Of a stretch of DNA of 64,000 nucleotides, positions 28,258 to 36,967 are shown in pieces (the first letter of the stretch is position 1; each line of letters begins with the position of its first letter). A program made the position numbers and the translations under genes. A model generated the notes under the pieces. It saw only the letters and a list, made by a program, of their open reading frames with translations. It was not told where the DNA came from and searched no databases. The DNA comes from Aquamicrobium lusatiense (GTDB lineage Bacteria > Pseudomonadota > Alphaproteobacteria > Rhizobiales > Rhizobiaceae). The stretch lies in the NCBI RefSeq assembly GCF_014201615.1, contig NZ_JACHEU010000003.1, forward strand, positions 275,219 through 339,218, written 5' to 3'.

Positions 28258-29250
28258 TCAGGCGGCGGAAGACAGCCGCACCCATTCGGCGCAGCCATGC
28301 AGGGCGCTGGCGTCGTCGCTGAGCAGATGGATGGAAAACTGCTCCATCAGCTCGGCCATGCGGCCCTTGGCGGTGAAGGCGCGCAAAAATGCCGGCTCGC
28401 TTTCGAGCAGGGGGCCGAGCGCTCGCGTCACGCCGCCGGAAAGATAGATGCCGTCATAGGGCAGATAGGCCAGCGCCAGATCGCCGGCGACGCGGCCAAG
28501 CAGATGCATGAACATCTCCGCCGCTTCCCCGCAGAGCGCATCGCTGCGCTCCACGGCGCGGCTGGAAATCTCGGCACCATGGCTGAAGCGCGCCTCGGCG
28601 CCGTGGCGCGCGCACACCCAGTTGTAGATCGCCACCAGCCCGTTGCCGGAAAGGGCGCGCTCCACCGAGGCGCGGCCATTGATGCGCGACAGGGCCTGTT
28701 GCAGCGAGAACTCGTCTTCGCCGGCCAGCGCCAGCGTCATGTGCCCGCATTCGGCCGCCACCACATGCGGCGCGCCGCCGAAGCGCGACGGGCACCATGC
28801 GGCGGCGTTGAAGCCGGTGCCGGCCCCCATCACCAGACGCGGCGCGCCCTCGTTCGCGCCTGCCCCTTTCGTCAGGCCCCCGGTCAGGCCCCCGGTCAGG
28901 CAGGTCGTCTCCAGTCGTGCTGCCTGACCGAGTGAAAAGCCGAGCGCCTCGAAATCGTTGATGAAGCCCACACGCGCCGCGCCGCAGGTGGCGAGTACCT
29001 GGCTGCGGGAAATGGTCCAGTCGCGATTGGTCAGTGTCGCGCCTTCGGCTGTCGCCACCGAGGCCAGCGCGATGCACACCGTGTCCACCGCAGCAAGGCC
29101 GGTGCGCGCCAGATAGGCCGTCGCGACCGCATAGAAATCGGGAAAATCGTCGTTCCGGTAGATGGCCACGCTGTCGGCCAGAAGCAGGCCGTCGCGCACC
29201 AGTCCCATGCGCGTGTTGGTGCCGCCGACGTCACAGGCAAGTGCGTTCAT
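28258..29250 (-). CDS. glk: Glucokinase
   Basis: A 330-residue ROK-unrelated bacterial glucokinase (Glk family) that phosphorylates glucose to glucose 6-phosphate with ATP. Motifs: ACDVGGTNTRMGLV (phosphate 1), VGFINDFEALGFSLG (catalytic Asp), VMGAGTGFNAAAW (adenosine loop), ECGHMTLA (substrate Glu/His) and YLSGGVTRAL. A loop near residue 125 contains LTGGLTGGLTKG, made by a 12-base tandem repeat and probably variable. The start ATG 29250 has no strong ribosome site. A divergent GntR-type regulator lies upstream. Confidence 0.9.
   Translation of the reverse strand: MNALACDVGGTNTRMGLVRDGLLLADSVAIYRNDDFPDFYAVATAYLARTGLAAVDTVCIALASVATAEGATLTNRDWTISRSQVLATCGAARVGFINDFEALGFSLGQAARLETTCLTGGLTGGLTKGAGANEGAPRLVMGAGTGFNAAAWCPSRFGGAPHVVAAECGHMTLALAGEDEFSLQQALSRINGRASVERALSGNGLVAIYNWVCARHGAEARFSHGAEISSRAVERSDALCGEAAEMFMHLLGRVAGDLALAYLPYDGIYLSGGVTRALGPLLESEPAFLRAFTAKGRMAELMEQFSIHLLSDDASALHGCAEWVRLSSAA
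28871..28901. repeat. Tandem repeat GTCAGGCCCCCG (2.6 copies) inside glk
   Basis: Two exact 12-base units (28871-28882, 28883-28894) and a partial third. The repeat is in frame and encodes repeated Leu-Thr-Gly-Gly in the glucokinase. Copy number could vary by slippage without breaking the frame. Confidence 0.8.
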
Positions 29251-29326
29251 GATGCGTCGGTTACCCTGTTTTTGTGAAAATGGACCGGATGAAGCTGATT
29301 TTGGCGGGAAGATAACTTCCGCGTAT

Positions 29327-29345
29327 AAATTGTAAAGTTCAATTT
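29327..29345. promoter_or_regulatory. 6-7-6 inverted repeat AAATTG-N7-CAATTT between glk and the GntR regulator
   Basis: The repeat lies in an AT-rich patch of the divergent intergenic region. A related half-site, TTCAAATTGTATT (29432-29444), stands nearer the regulator start and matches TTCAATTTGTATT here (29338-29350). Two related sites between divergent genes suggest an operator pair for the GntR/LacI-like protein (inference). Confidence 0.45.
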
Positions 29346-29506
29346 GTATTTTTATATGCTAAGGCTCGCTCAGCTGGAATGTTCGTGGTGGCGCGGTCTT
29401 TGGTGAAATCTGGCCGGATTGCACAGCGCGAATTCAAATTGTATTCCGCCTTGAGCCGCCCTTATCGGCGAATCGACGGCGCAATCGACAGGTCGAGGCA
29501 CGAGCA

Positions 29507-30619
29507 TTGCGAGCCGCATCCGGAAATGTAGTCCTGAATGAACTGCGCGAGCTGATCGCGCGCCTCGATGACGGCGCGCGGCTGCCGACGGTGCGCGAGC
29601 TGATGCGCACCCACCGCGTCAGCCAGGCCACGGTGCAGGAAGCGCTCGGGCAGTTGCGCGAGGCGGGCCTGCTCACCTCGCAGGTCGGCCGCGGCACCTA
29701 TGTGGTGAAGAACGGCGCCCATGCGGTCGGGGACGACGGCCCGCGTGGCGACCGGCTGGAAAGCCTGCTGATCCTGTCCAACGCCAGCCTCAACGAGCGC
29801 TGCATGCTGGTGCAGAACCATATCGTGGAAGAGCTGTCGCGCTCCGGCAGCAAGGTGGTGCAGATCTCCTACCACAATACGGGGCATCTGCTGGAGATCC
29901 TCACCTCGATCCCCAATTTCGACGCGGCCATCCTGCAATCGCATTATGAAAGCATTCCGATCCGGCTGCTGAGCCTTCTGCAGGGCAAGGCGCGCGCGCT
30001 GGTGGTCGACGGCCACACCGTCTCAGGCGTCGACATCGATCGTGTCGGCACCGACTGGGAGGATGCGCTGGACATGGCGATGGCGCATCTGGCCGGCCTC
30101 GGGCATCGCTCGGTGGCGCTGGTGTCGCTGGATTCGATGGCCCAGCCGATCCTCACCGTGCGCCGCGCCTTCGACCGCGCGGGGCGCGAGAACGGCCAGT
30201 GGCGGGATATGCGCACGATCATGCTGGGCGGCGTCCACAATCCAACCCATTCGGTGGGCGAGGCGCTGCGCCGGGCGCTGTCGGAGCTGATGGATGGCGA
30301 AGGCCGCCTGCCCTTCAGCGCCATGATCACGCTCGGCCTCTCCGATTCCTTCGGTATCCGGCATTGTCTGGATGGTCTGGGCATCGACTGGCCGCGCGAT
30401 CTGGCCGTCTTCATCCTCGGCCACCATGATGTGCCGACCGAGCATTTCGGCACCATGAGCATCGCCGGCAGCTCCTATCTCGAAGGCGCCCGCCGCCTCG
30501 TGGAAGTCATCCGCCGCCGCCTCGAAACCCCCGAAACGCCCCCGCAGATCGTCTATCTCGAATGCGCCCAGACGATCCGCGAGAGCACGGGAGAGCGGGT
30601 GGCCGAGCGGGTTTCGTGA
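29507..30619 (+). CDS. GntR-type regulator with LacI-like sugar-binding domain
   Basis: A 370-residue regulator. The N-terminal winged helix is GntR-like (LPTVRELMRTHRVSQATVQEALGQL, RGTYVV). From about residue 85 a periplasmic-binding-type effector domain follows (DAAILQSHYESIPI; HLAGLGHRSVALVSLDS; LAVFILGHHDVPTEHFGTMS), as in AraR-type sugar regulators. The effector is probably a carbohydrate. The start used is TTG 29507, 8 bases after GAGG; no ATG is available before the HTH. It is divergent from glucokinase and could control it or a distant sugar locus. Confidence 0.8.
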   Translation: MRAASGNVVLNELRELIARLDDGARLPTVRELMRTHRVSQATVQEALGQLREAGLLTSQVGRGTYVVKNGAHAVGDDGPRGDRLESLLILSNASLNERCMLVQNHIVEELSRSGSKVVQISYHNTGHLLEILTSIPNFDAAILQSHYESIPIRLLSLLQGKARALVVDGHTVSGVDIDRVGTDWEDALDMAMAHLAGLGHRSVALVSLDSMAQPILTVRRAFDRAGRENGQWRDMRTIMLGGVHNPTHSVGEALRRALSELMDGEGRLPFSAMITLGLSDSFGIRHCLDGLGIDWPRDLAVFILGHHDVPTEHFGTMSIAGSSYLEGARRLVEVIRRRLETPETPPQIVYLECAQTIRESTGERVAERVS

Positions 30620-30884
30620 AAGGCGCTATGCATGTAGTGAGTTGCGTACGGTGCCGATCACTTTCCATGACGCCACACCGCTGCTACTCAGCACAGGTCC
30701 CGATTATTCTATATTGTTGAAAATCCGCCACGGCTTCTGTCCACCCTCGTAACAGTCGAAACGACGGCGCTGCAGCTTGATCGAAAGCGGACGCCCGAAC
30801 CGCCACGGATGATGGCGGCATCGCAACCAGCAGGAGATGTTGCGGCATTGGAAGTTCAGTCAGATTTCGCGCCCTTTGGATGAC
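30620..30884. other. Intergenic stretch with a possible gene fragment
   Basis: No complete gene. On the minus strand a stop-to-stop frame of about 50 codons (30718-30873) reads like protein (RCRHHPWRFGRPLSIKL, CYEGGQKPWRIFN) but has no normal start codon. I do not recognise it. It may be the remnant of a gene left at the left edge of the lower-GC insert. Confidence 0.3.
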
Positions 30885-31781
30885 CTACTCCCTCTCCGCC
30901 GTGAACAAATTTTCAGCCATGAAGTCCACAAACACGCGAATTTTTGGCGATAGATAACGGCTCGTAGGCCAAAGAACACGGAAGACACCCGCTTCTGCCG
31001 TGAAGCCTTCGAGTATCGAGACCAGTTTGCCCTCTGCCATTTGTTGAGCCACCGCAAAATGCGGCAAGCATGTTATGCCAAAACCGTTTTCGGCAAGGTG
31101 GATGAGCGGTTCGAGCGTGCTGGCCACCGTCGTCGTTGGTAGCGTGATACGCAGGTCTTTGCCGTCTCTTGCCAGCGGCCACGGCTCCAGTTTGCCCGAG
31201 TTGGCATATCGGTGATGCATGCAGCGATGACTCGGCAGGTCTTCTGGCACCAGCGGCATACCCTCTACCTTCAGATAATCAGGCGAGGCAACTATCCGGT
31301 GCCTGAAGGAGCCAAGTTTGCGGCTCATTAGCCGGGTGTCACGCAAGTCACCGGTGCGGACAACGGCATCGAAACCTTCTTCGATCACGTCAACAAGGCG
31401 GTCGGTAAAATCAAGGTCCAGCGTGATTTCGGGATAAGCTTTCATGAACGCCGATATCGCTGGCATCAGCAGCATTCCCGTCAGCGGAAAACTCACGCGC
31501 AACAGGCCATGAGGCTTGCTGTGGGATCTTGAAAGCTGTGCCTGTGCTGCATCCAGTTCAGCCAGAATGCGCCGACACGTATCGAGAAAGAAGCTGCCTT
31601 CCTCCGTCAGCGTCATACTGCGAGTCGAGCGATGGAAAAGACGTACTCCCATCTCCTGCTCAAGACGCGCAATTGCCTTACCAACCGCCGAGCTGGAGAG
31701 GCCCAATCGTTGAGAGGCTGCGACAAAGCTGCCGCCTTCTGCAGCCTGAACGAAAATACCCAGCGTACCAAGCTTGTCCAT
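30885..31781 (-). CDS. LysR family regulator of the adjacent efflux pair
   Basis: A 298-residue LysR protein: HTH (FVAASQRLGLSSSAVGKAIARLE), then a substrate-binding domain of the CrgA/DmlR group (GLLRVSFPLTGMLLMPAI; FDAVVRTGDLRDTRLMSRKL; HHRYANSGKLEPWPL). ATG 31781 follows GAGATCGAC. Base composition is clearly lower in GC than the flanking DNA. It is divergent from the monooxygenase-fold gene and MFS transporter, which it probably controls. The inducer is unknown. Confidence 0.85.
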   Translation of the reverse strand: MDKLGTLGIFVQAAEGGSFVAASQRLGLSSSAVGKAIARLEQEMGVRLFHRSTRSMTLTEEGSFFLDTCRRILAELDAAQAQLSRSHSKPHGLLRVSFPLTGMLLMPAISAFMKAYPEITLDLDFTDRLVDVIEEGFDAVVRTGDLRDTRLMSRKLGSFRHRIVASPDYLKVEGMPLVPEDLPSHRCMHHRYANSGKLEPWPLARDGKDLRITLPTTTVASTLEPLIHLAENGFGITCLPHFAVAQQMAEGKLVSILEGFTAEAGVFRVLWPTSRYLSPKIRVFVDFMAENLFTAERE

Positions 31782-31905
31782 GTCGATCTCTATTAAGGAA
31801 TAAAATTCCGTACTTATTGGAATACAAGACTATTTATCGCTTATCTCGCAGTCCATATCCAGTCTGACACGGCAGCCAATGCCGATTTTGATCAGAGGAA
31901 GAAAC

Positions 31906-32262
31906 ATGGATACGAAGTTCTCCGCCGGATTTGCCGCTTCTCCGGAGCCGACCATTTTTATTGTGAACGTCATTCATGCCCATCCGGGCAAGCAGGACGA
32001 AGCGTTTCAAATCATTCAGGACGTGGTCCATTACGTGGCGGAGAGAAAGCCGGGGTTTCTCTGGAGCAATCTCGCCAAGAGCACCGACGGGCTGACCGTG
32101 GTCAACATTGAAGCAATTCAGGATGCGGGCAACGTAGACGAATTCTTCTCCGACCCGGTTTTTGTTGAAAAATTCCGCAAGCTGGACAGTGTCTCAACCA
32201 GCGAATTCCATACATATGGCGTCGGCGATCTGATTCTGCCCAAACTCGGACAGACGGGTTGA
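31906..32262 (+). CDS. Antibiotic biosynthesis monooxygenase-fold (ABM) protein
   Basis: A 118-residue ferredoxin-like ABM protein (FIVNVIHAHPGKQDEAFQII; KPGFLWSNLAKSTDG; VVNIEAIQDAGNVDEFF). Members act as cofactor-free quinone-forming monooxygenases or bind small aromatic compounds. ATG 31906 follows AGAGGAAGAAAC. It is the first gene of a pair with the MFS transporter; its stop lies 5 bases before the ATG of that gene. A quinone or antibiotic-like substrate is plausible but unproven. Confidence 0.8.
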   Translation: MDTKFSAGFAASPEPTIFIVNVIHAHPGKQDEAFQIIQDVVHYVAERKPGFLWSNLAKSTDGLTVVNIEAIQDAGNVDEFFSDPVFVEKFRKLDSVSTSEFHTYGVGDLILPKLGQTG

Positions 32263-32267
32263 ACACT

Positions 32268-33479
32268 ATGTCCTGTTCGATCCCGGACAACTGCAAAGCG
32301 GGCGAAAAGCCGGACGATGCCCGACTGCCGATGTCGGCCCTGCTTGCCCTTGCCATGGCTGGTTTCATCACCATCCTGACAGAAGCCCTGCCGGCAGGGC
32401 TTCTCCCGCAAATGAGCACGGAGCTGGGCGTCAGCCCCTCCGTTATCGGCCAGCTCGTTACGGTTTACGCCATCGGCTCACTGGTGGCGGCCATTCCGCT
32501 GACCGCTGCTACTCAGCATTTTCCCCGCAAGCCGCTTCTCCTTTGCGCCATCGCGGGTTTCGCGGTGGTCAACACGATAACGGCGATCACTGAGAGCTTC
32601 GGTATCATGCTTTTGGCACGTTTCTTTGCCGGGGTTTGCGCGGGGCTTCTGTGGGCGATGATCGCCGGATATGCAGCTCGAATGGTCCCGGATCAGCAAA
32701 GAGGGCGCGCCATCGCGGTTGCGATGGTAGGTACACCGCTGGCGCTGTCGCTGGGTATTCCCGCAGGAACGCTGACAGGGTCCATCATCGGGTGGCGAAG
32801 TACATTTTTGATGATGACCGCGCTCACTATGGTCCTGATAGTTTGGGTAAGGGCAGAGGTGCCCGGCTATCCGGGCACGACGATCAGGGGTCGGTCTTCC
32901 ATCAGGGGCACTTTGGCAATCCGTGGAATCAAATCGGTGCTGATGGTTACCCTGCTATTCGTGCTGGCCCACAACATCCTTTATACCTATATCGCTCCAC
33001 TTGTGGTTCCTGCGGGGTTAGACCGAAAACTCGACTTCGTTTTGCTGATGTTCGGCCTGACGGCAATCGCAGGGATCGGTGTCGTCGGTTATCTGGTCGG
33101 CCGAAGGCTGCGAGCGCTGGTGCTCACAAATATCATGCTGTTCGCAGCGGCCGCGTTCATTCTTGGCATCGGGGGCAAGGTGCCGGAGCTGTTCTGGCTG
33201 GCAACAGGCATGTGGGGAATGGCATTCGGAGGCGCTGCCACCCTGTTTCAGACAGCAGCCGCGAACACCTCTGGGCAAGCTTCGGATGTAGCGCAGTCCA
33301 TGATCGTTACAGTCTGGAACTTGGCGATTGCAGGTGGGGGCATCGTCGGTGGCCTGTTGCTCGAACACGCCGGTATCGGCTGGCTCCCCTGGTCTGTTCT
33401 GGTACTGTTGTTGCTCGCCTATGGGATCGCTTTCTCGGCAAAAGACAGTGCGTTCCCGCCAAACCACCAAGCTTCGTGA
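32268..33479 (+). CDS. MFS transporter, drug:H+ antiporter (DHA1) type
   Basis: A 403-residue protein with 12 predicted helices. It shows AMAGFITILTEALPAGLLPQ, the motif C-like LSLGIPAGTLTGSIIGWRSTF and the family signature near VPDQQRGRAIAV. This group exports sugars, arabinose analogues or drugs outward. ATG 32268 is used; TTG 32259 would overlap the previous stop. It is part of the lower-GC lysR-abm-MFS insert, most likely a resistance or catabolite-efflux cassette gained by transfer. Confidence 0.87.
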   Translation: MSCSIPDNCKAGEKPDDARLPMSALLALAMAGFITILTEALPAGLLPQMSTELGVSPSVIGQLVTVYAIGSLVAAIPLTAATQHFPRKPLLLCAIAGFAVVNTITAITESFGIMLLARFFAGVCAGLLWAMIAGYAARMVPDQQRGRAIAVAMVGTPLALSLGIPAGTLTGSIIGWRSTFLMMTALTMVLIVWVRAEVPGYPGTTIRGRSSIRGTLAIRGIKSVLMVTLLFVLAHNILYTYIAPLVVPAGLDRKLDFVLLMFGLTAIAGIGVVGYLVGRRLRALVLTNIMLFAAAAFILGIGGKVPELFWLATGMWGMAFGGAATLFQTAAANTSGQASDVAQSMIVTVWNLAIAGGGIVGGLLLEHAGIGWLPWSVLVLLLLAYGIAFSAKDSAFPPNHQAS

Positions 33480-33837
33480 TATCTGCTTCGGGCCGGAGTC
33501 AGCTACAGCCATCGGCCAGTTGAGGCCCGCTCTGGAAGGCTGCTCTCCAAAAGCAGCCTTTTGGCTTCCCACCGATTGTCGACATCGGTTTCGCCACGGC
33601 GTGGCAGACATTGAGCGGTAAGCTCAGCCCGGATGCCTTTTGGGCATCCGAAATACCCTCTCCGATACAACTTCTTCCCTTCCCCTCTGTGCACAAACGC
33701 CGCTCCCTGCGATTCCATGCTTGCGCTCGTCAATATGTATGATACGCTACAATACATATTGAACTTCATCCGGTCGGGCATTGCCCGGGCCGGGCCTGAC
33801 AGCCGGGGGAGGCTTCGGGGTGAAGGCGGAGGAATGC
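33480..33837. other. Gene-free stretch with hairpins between the insert and the sulfatase cluster
   Basis: No convincing gene in 358 bases. It holds hairpins CCAAAAG-CAGC-CTTTTGG (33547-33564) and GGATGCC-TTTTG-GGCATCC (33631-33649), which may end the MFS transcript, although no T tract follows either. It also holds the large palindrome at 33730-33762. GC content rises again past this point, so the right edge of the insert probably lies here. Confidence 0.5.
33730..33762. promoter_or_regulatory. 11-11-11 palindromic operator upstream of the sulfatase/ABC operon
   Basis: TCAATATGTAT and ATACATATTGA are perfect 11-base arms around GATACGCTACA. The site is AT-rich in a GC-rich setting and lies 75 bases before the first gene of the nine-gene operon. 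A symmetrical site of this size suits a dimeric GntR, TetR or LacI repressor. No regulator gene is inside the cluster, so the protein must be elsewhere. The GntR/LacI-like protein at 29507-30619 is one candidate. Confidence 0.6.
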
Positions 33838-35388
33838 ATGATCGGTGAACGCCTGCCGGAAAGACTGTCGCCGCTGGCCACGCGGTTCGGCTTGCGGCCG
33901 TGGTATGGCGACATCCATAATCATTGCGGCATTTCCTATGGTCACGGCTCGCTGGATGAGGCGCTGCGCCGGGCGCGCCGGCAGCTCGATTTCGTTTCCG
34001 TCACCGGCCACGCCTACTGGCCCGACATGCCGGTCGATGATCCGCGCGTCGCCCATATCGTCGATTTCCACGTCAAAGGGTTCGCGCGGTTGCAAACCTT
34101 GTGGGCCGGTCACTTCGACCAGCTCGCGGCGGCTGACGAGCCGGGCGTATTCACTGTATTTCCCGGCTACGAGATACATTCCTTCGCCCATGGCGATTAC
34201 ACCATCGTCTATCGCGACATTGCCGGCCAGCCGCTGATCGAGGCCGAGACGCCGGCCGAGCTGCACGCAAAGCTGCGCGCCGAGGTGGGCGACGGGGCTT
34301 TCGCCTTCCCCCATCACATCGGCTATCGGCTCGGCGCACGCGGCGTGAACTGGGATACGGTTGTGGCGGAGCTGTCGCCGGTCATGGAGATCGTCTCCAT
34401 GCATGGCTGCTCCGAAACCTCGATGATGGACCGTCCCTTCCTGCACTCCATGGGCCCGAGCGACGGGTTCTCGACCGCGCGCCACGGCCTGTCGCTTGGC
34501 CATCGCTTCGGTTTCCTCGGCAATACCGATCATCACAGCGGCTATCCTGGTTCCTACGGCCATGGCCGCTCGGCCGTCTATGCAGCCGAAAACACCCATG
34601 CAAGCCTGTGGGAAGGCATTCACCAGCGGCGCACCAATGCGCTGACCGGCGATTGCAGTCATCTGTTCTTCGCCATCGGCGACACGGTGCAGGGCGGGCA
34701 GATCGCCGCCGGCGGGCCGGCGGAACTGGAGCTGGAAGCCGTCGGCGGCAGTTTTATCGACAGCATCGATATTATCCGCAATGGCGATCTGGTCTCGCGC
34801 ATCACGCCCGAGCTTTCTCCCTCCCCTATCGAGGCGGAGGGTGACGACATGGAAACGCTGCTGGTTCTGGAGCTTGGCTGGGGCGCGCGCGGCTCCTTCC
34901 ATGACTGGACCGGCACGCTGGAGCTGAGCGGCGGCGAGATCCTGTCGGTCGAGCCGCGGCTGCGCGGTTCGGAAGTGGTGTCGCCGCTGGAAGGCGATGG
35001 CGACGAAGAGGACCGCACCCACATCGGGCTGGAGGGCAACCGCATCGCGTTTTCGCTGCGCTCCATGGGCAATCCCAACAATTTCACCTCCGCCACGCAG
35101 GCGATCGCCGCGCGCATCCGCATCCGGCCGGAGGCGAAGGTGCGGCTCACGCTTGACGGGCAGGTTTTTGAAGCGAGCGCGGAGCGTCTTTTGCAGGGCG
35201 CGCTGTCGAGAAATCTGGGGCCGATCGACAGCCCCGCCTTCCGGCTGCACCCGCTTCCGCGCCCGCATCAGTGGCAGTGGCGCGGCACGGTCGCCATCGA
35301 GCCGCTCAGGCGCGGCGAATGGATTTATGCCCGCATGCGGCAGGCAAACGGACAGTGGAACTGGGCAAGCCCTATTTTCTGCGAATGA
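33838..35388 (+). CDS. PHP-superfamily metallohydrolase (CehA/McbA-like or DUF3604-like)
   Basis: A 516-residue protein. Metal-binding motifs of the PHP fold appear in order: WYGDIHNHCGISYG (HxH), VSVTGHAYWP, FPGYEIHS (Glu), FPHHIGYR, VSMHGCSE and FGFLGNTDHH (final Asp-His pair). The C-terminal half (from about 290) looks like beta-sandwich sequence. ATG 33838 follows GGAGGAATGC. There is no signal peptide. PHP enzymes cleave phosphate, carbamate or similar ester bonds; the substrate here is unknown. It is the first gene of a sulfatase/ABC transporter operon, so it probably acts on the imported compound or a breakdown product. Confidence 0.75.
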   Translation: MIGERLPERLSPLATRFGLRPWYGDIHNHCGISYGHGSLDEALRRARRQLDFVSVTGHAYWPDMPVDDPRVAHIVDFHVKGFARLQTLWAGHFDQLAAADEPGVFTVFPGYEIHSFAHGDYTIVYRDIAGQPLIEAETPAELHAKLRAEVGDGAFAFPHHIGYRLGARGVNWDTVVAELSPVMEIVSMHGCSETSMMDRPFLHSMGPSDGFSTARHGLSLGHRFGFLGNTDHHSGYPGSYGHGRSAVYAAENTHASLWEGIHQRRTNALTGDCSHLFFAIGDTVQGGQIAAGGPAELELEAVGGSFIDSIDIIRNGDLVSRITPELSPSPIEAEGDDMETLLVLELGWGARGSFHDWTGTLELSGGEILSVEPRLRGSEVVSPLEGDGDEEDRTHIGLEGNRIAFSLRSMGNPNNFTSATQAIAARIRIRPEAKVRLTLDGQVFEASAERLLQGALSRNLGPIDSPAFRLHPLPRPHQWQWRGTVAIEPLRRGEWIYARMRQANGQWNWASPIFCE

Positions 35389-35497
35389 GGGCGATAGAGG
35401 CAAAGACATCCAATAAAGAGAGGTCAGCCAGATCGCCCTTTGCATGACGACCCGGAAACCGGGTCATAAATTGGTGGCGCAAACCGGGAGTATTAAA

Positions 35498-36853
35498 GTG
35501 ACCACGAACATCCGCATTCCAAGACGCACATTGCTCAAGGGAATAGGCGCGGCCGGCCTCGGCAGCGTTCTGGCCCCGCTGTCGTCACGCCCGCTCTATG
35601 CCGCGAGCGTGGCGCCGATCACCATCGTCATCAACCAGTCGCCGTGGTTCGATTCATTCCGCAGGACGGTCGAGGCCTATGAGGCCGAAACCGGCAACAA
35701 GGTGGAGCTGGACGTCAATCCCTTCGCCGGTTCGCTGGAGAAGCAGCGCAATTCCGTGCGCGCCAGCCAGGGCCAGTACGACATTCTGATCATGAATTCG
35801 GGCTGGTTCACGGAAATGTATGGCGGCGGCTTTGTCGATTCCATCACCGACATCGATCCGGGTTTCCAGCTCGATCCCGATCTCTACACGCTCAACGACA
35901 CCATCTATTACAACGCCGAGAAGAAATCGCTGACCAGCGACGGCAAGCTGATGTCGATCCCGGTGTCGCCGCTGATCCCGATGCTCTATTATCGCGGCGA
36001 CCTCTACAAGGAGGCCGGCCTCGAAGTGCCGAAGACCTTCGACGCGCTGGAAGCCAACGCGAAGAAGCTGCACAATCCGCCGTCCATGTATGGCATCGTC
36101 CAGCGCGGCGCGCGCGGCCCGGCAACCGTGTCCTACGATTTCTATCCCTATCTCTACGGCTTCGGCGGCAACATCTTCCGCAACCAGTCGGAAGGCGACT
36201 TCACCGTCACGCTGAACTCGGAGGAAGGCCGCACGGCGCTGGATTACTATATCCGCCTCGCCAAGGAAGCCGGCCATCCCAAGACCGCCGCCAACGATCA
36301 GGCCAACGTCATCCAGGCGATGGTCACCGGCACGGCGGGCCATGTGATGATGGTCATTTCGGCCGCCTCGCAGATGGACGATCCCGACAAGTCGGCCGTG
36401 GTCGACAAGGTCGAATATGCGGTGCCGCCCTCGGCGCCCGGCCTGCCCACCGCACCCGCGCTCGGCCACTGGCTGGCCGGCATTTCGCGCAACGTTCCCG
36501 ACGACCGCAAGCGCGCCGCCGTCGAGTTCCTGCGCTGGTTCCAGACCAAGGCAGCCCAGCTTGAGACCGCAAAGGCCGGTGGCATTCCCGTCAACGCGGC
36601 CGTCTACAAGGAGCCGATCGCCGAGGAGCGGCAGTATCGCTGGATGAAGCCGCTTGCCGAGGCCCTGCCGCATGCGGTCAACTCCTACCAGTTCCCGCAG
36701 GCCAGCGAGGTGATCGCGGTTCTGGAGCTTGGCCTCAACCGCGCGGTCGCGGGCGAGATCGGCAGCGTCGAGGCGCTCAACGGCATGGCGGGCGAGATCG
36801 AGAAGATCATGGCCGGCTACAATTACCGCACCGGGCAGATCAGCCCGCTGTAA
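35498..36853 (+). CDS. ABC transporter substrate-binding protein (family 1, carbohydrate type)
   Basis: A 451-residue extracellular solute-binding protein. A twin-arginine-like leader (RIPRRTLLKGIGAAGLGS) ends at about YAASVA. The binding-protein body includes YDILIMNSGWFTEMY, IPVSPLIPMLYYRGDLYKEAGLEVP and GHWLAGISRNVPDDRK. GTG 35498 lies 7 bases after GGGAG; an upstream frame to 35444 lacks a site. Family 1 proteins bind mono- or oligosaccharides and related polyols. It is followed by the two permeases, and the ATPase lies further on, so the importer is complete. Confidence 0.9.
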   Translation: MTTNIRIPRRTLLKGIGAAGLGSVLAPLSSRPLYAASVAPITIVINQSPWFDSFRRTVEAYEAETGNKVELDVNPFAGSLEKQRNSVRASQGQYDILIMNSGWFTEMYGGGFVDSITDIDPGFQLDPDLYTLNDTIYYNAEKKSLTSDGKLMSIPVSPLIPMLYYRGDLYKEAGLEVPKTFDALEANAKKLHNPPSMYGIVQRGARGPATVSYDFYPYLYGFGGNIFRNQSEGDFTVTLNSEEGRTALDYYIRLAKEAGHPKTAANDQANVIQAMVTGTAGHVMMVISAASQMDDPDKSAVVDKVEYAVPPSAPGLPTAPALGHWLAGISRNVPDDRKRAAVEFLRWFQTKAAQLETAKAGGIPVNAAVYKEPIAEERQYRWMKPLAEALPHAVNSYQFPQASEVIAVLELGLNRAVAGEIGSVEALNGMAGEIEKIMAGYNYRTGQISPL

Positions 36854-36967
36854 GATCATTGCGGAGGCGGCGGGCCCGATACCGGCCCGTCGTCTGCGTA
36901 TCCAGACGATGAGCAGGATCGCGACCCGCCGCGGCGGGGAAGCGACCCAAACCCGGAGGTACCACCG

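Noticed and set aside
30718..30873. A real small gene on the minus strand
   Set aside because: The frame looks protein-like but has no ATG, GTG or TTG at a useful position and no ribosome site, so it is kept only as a possible remnant.
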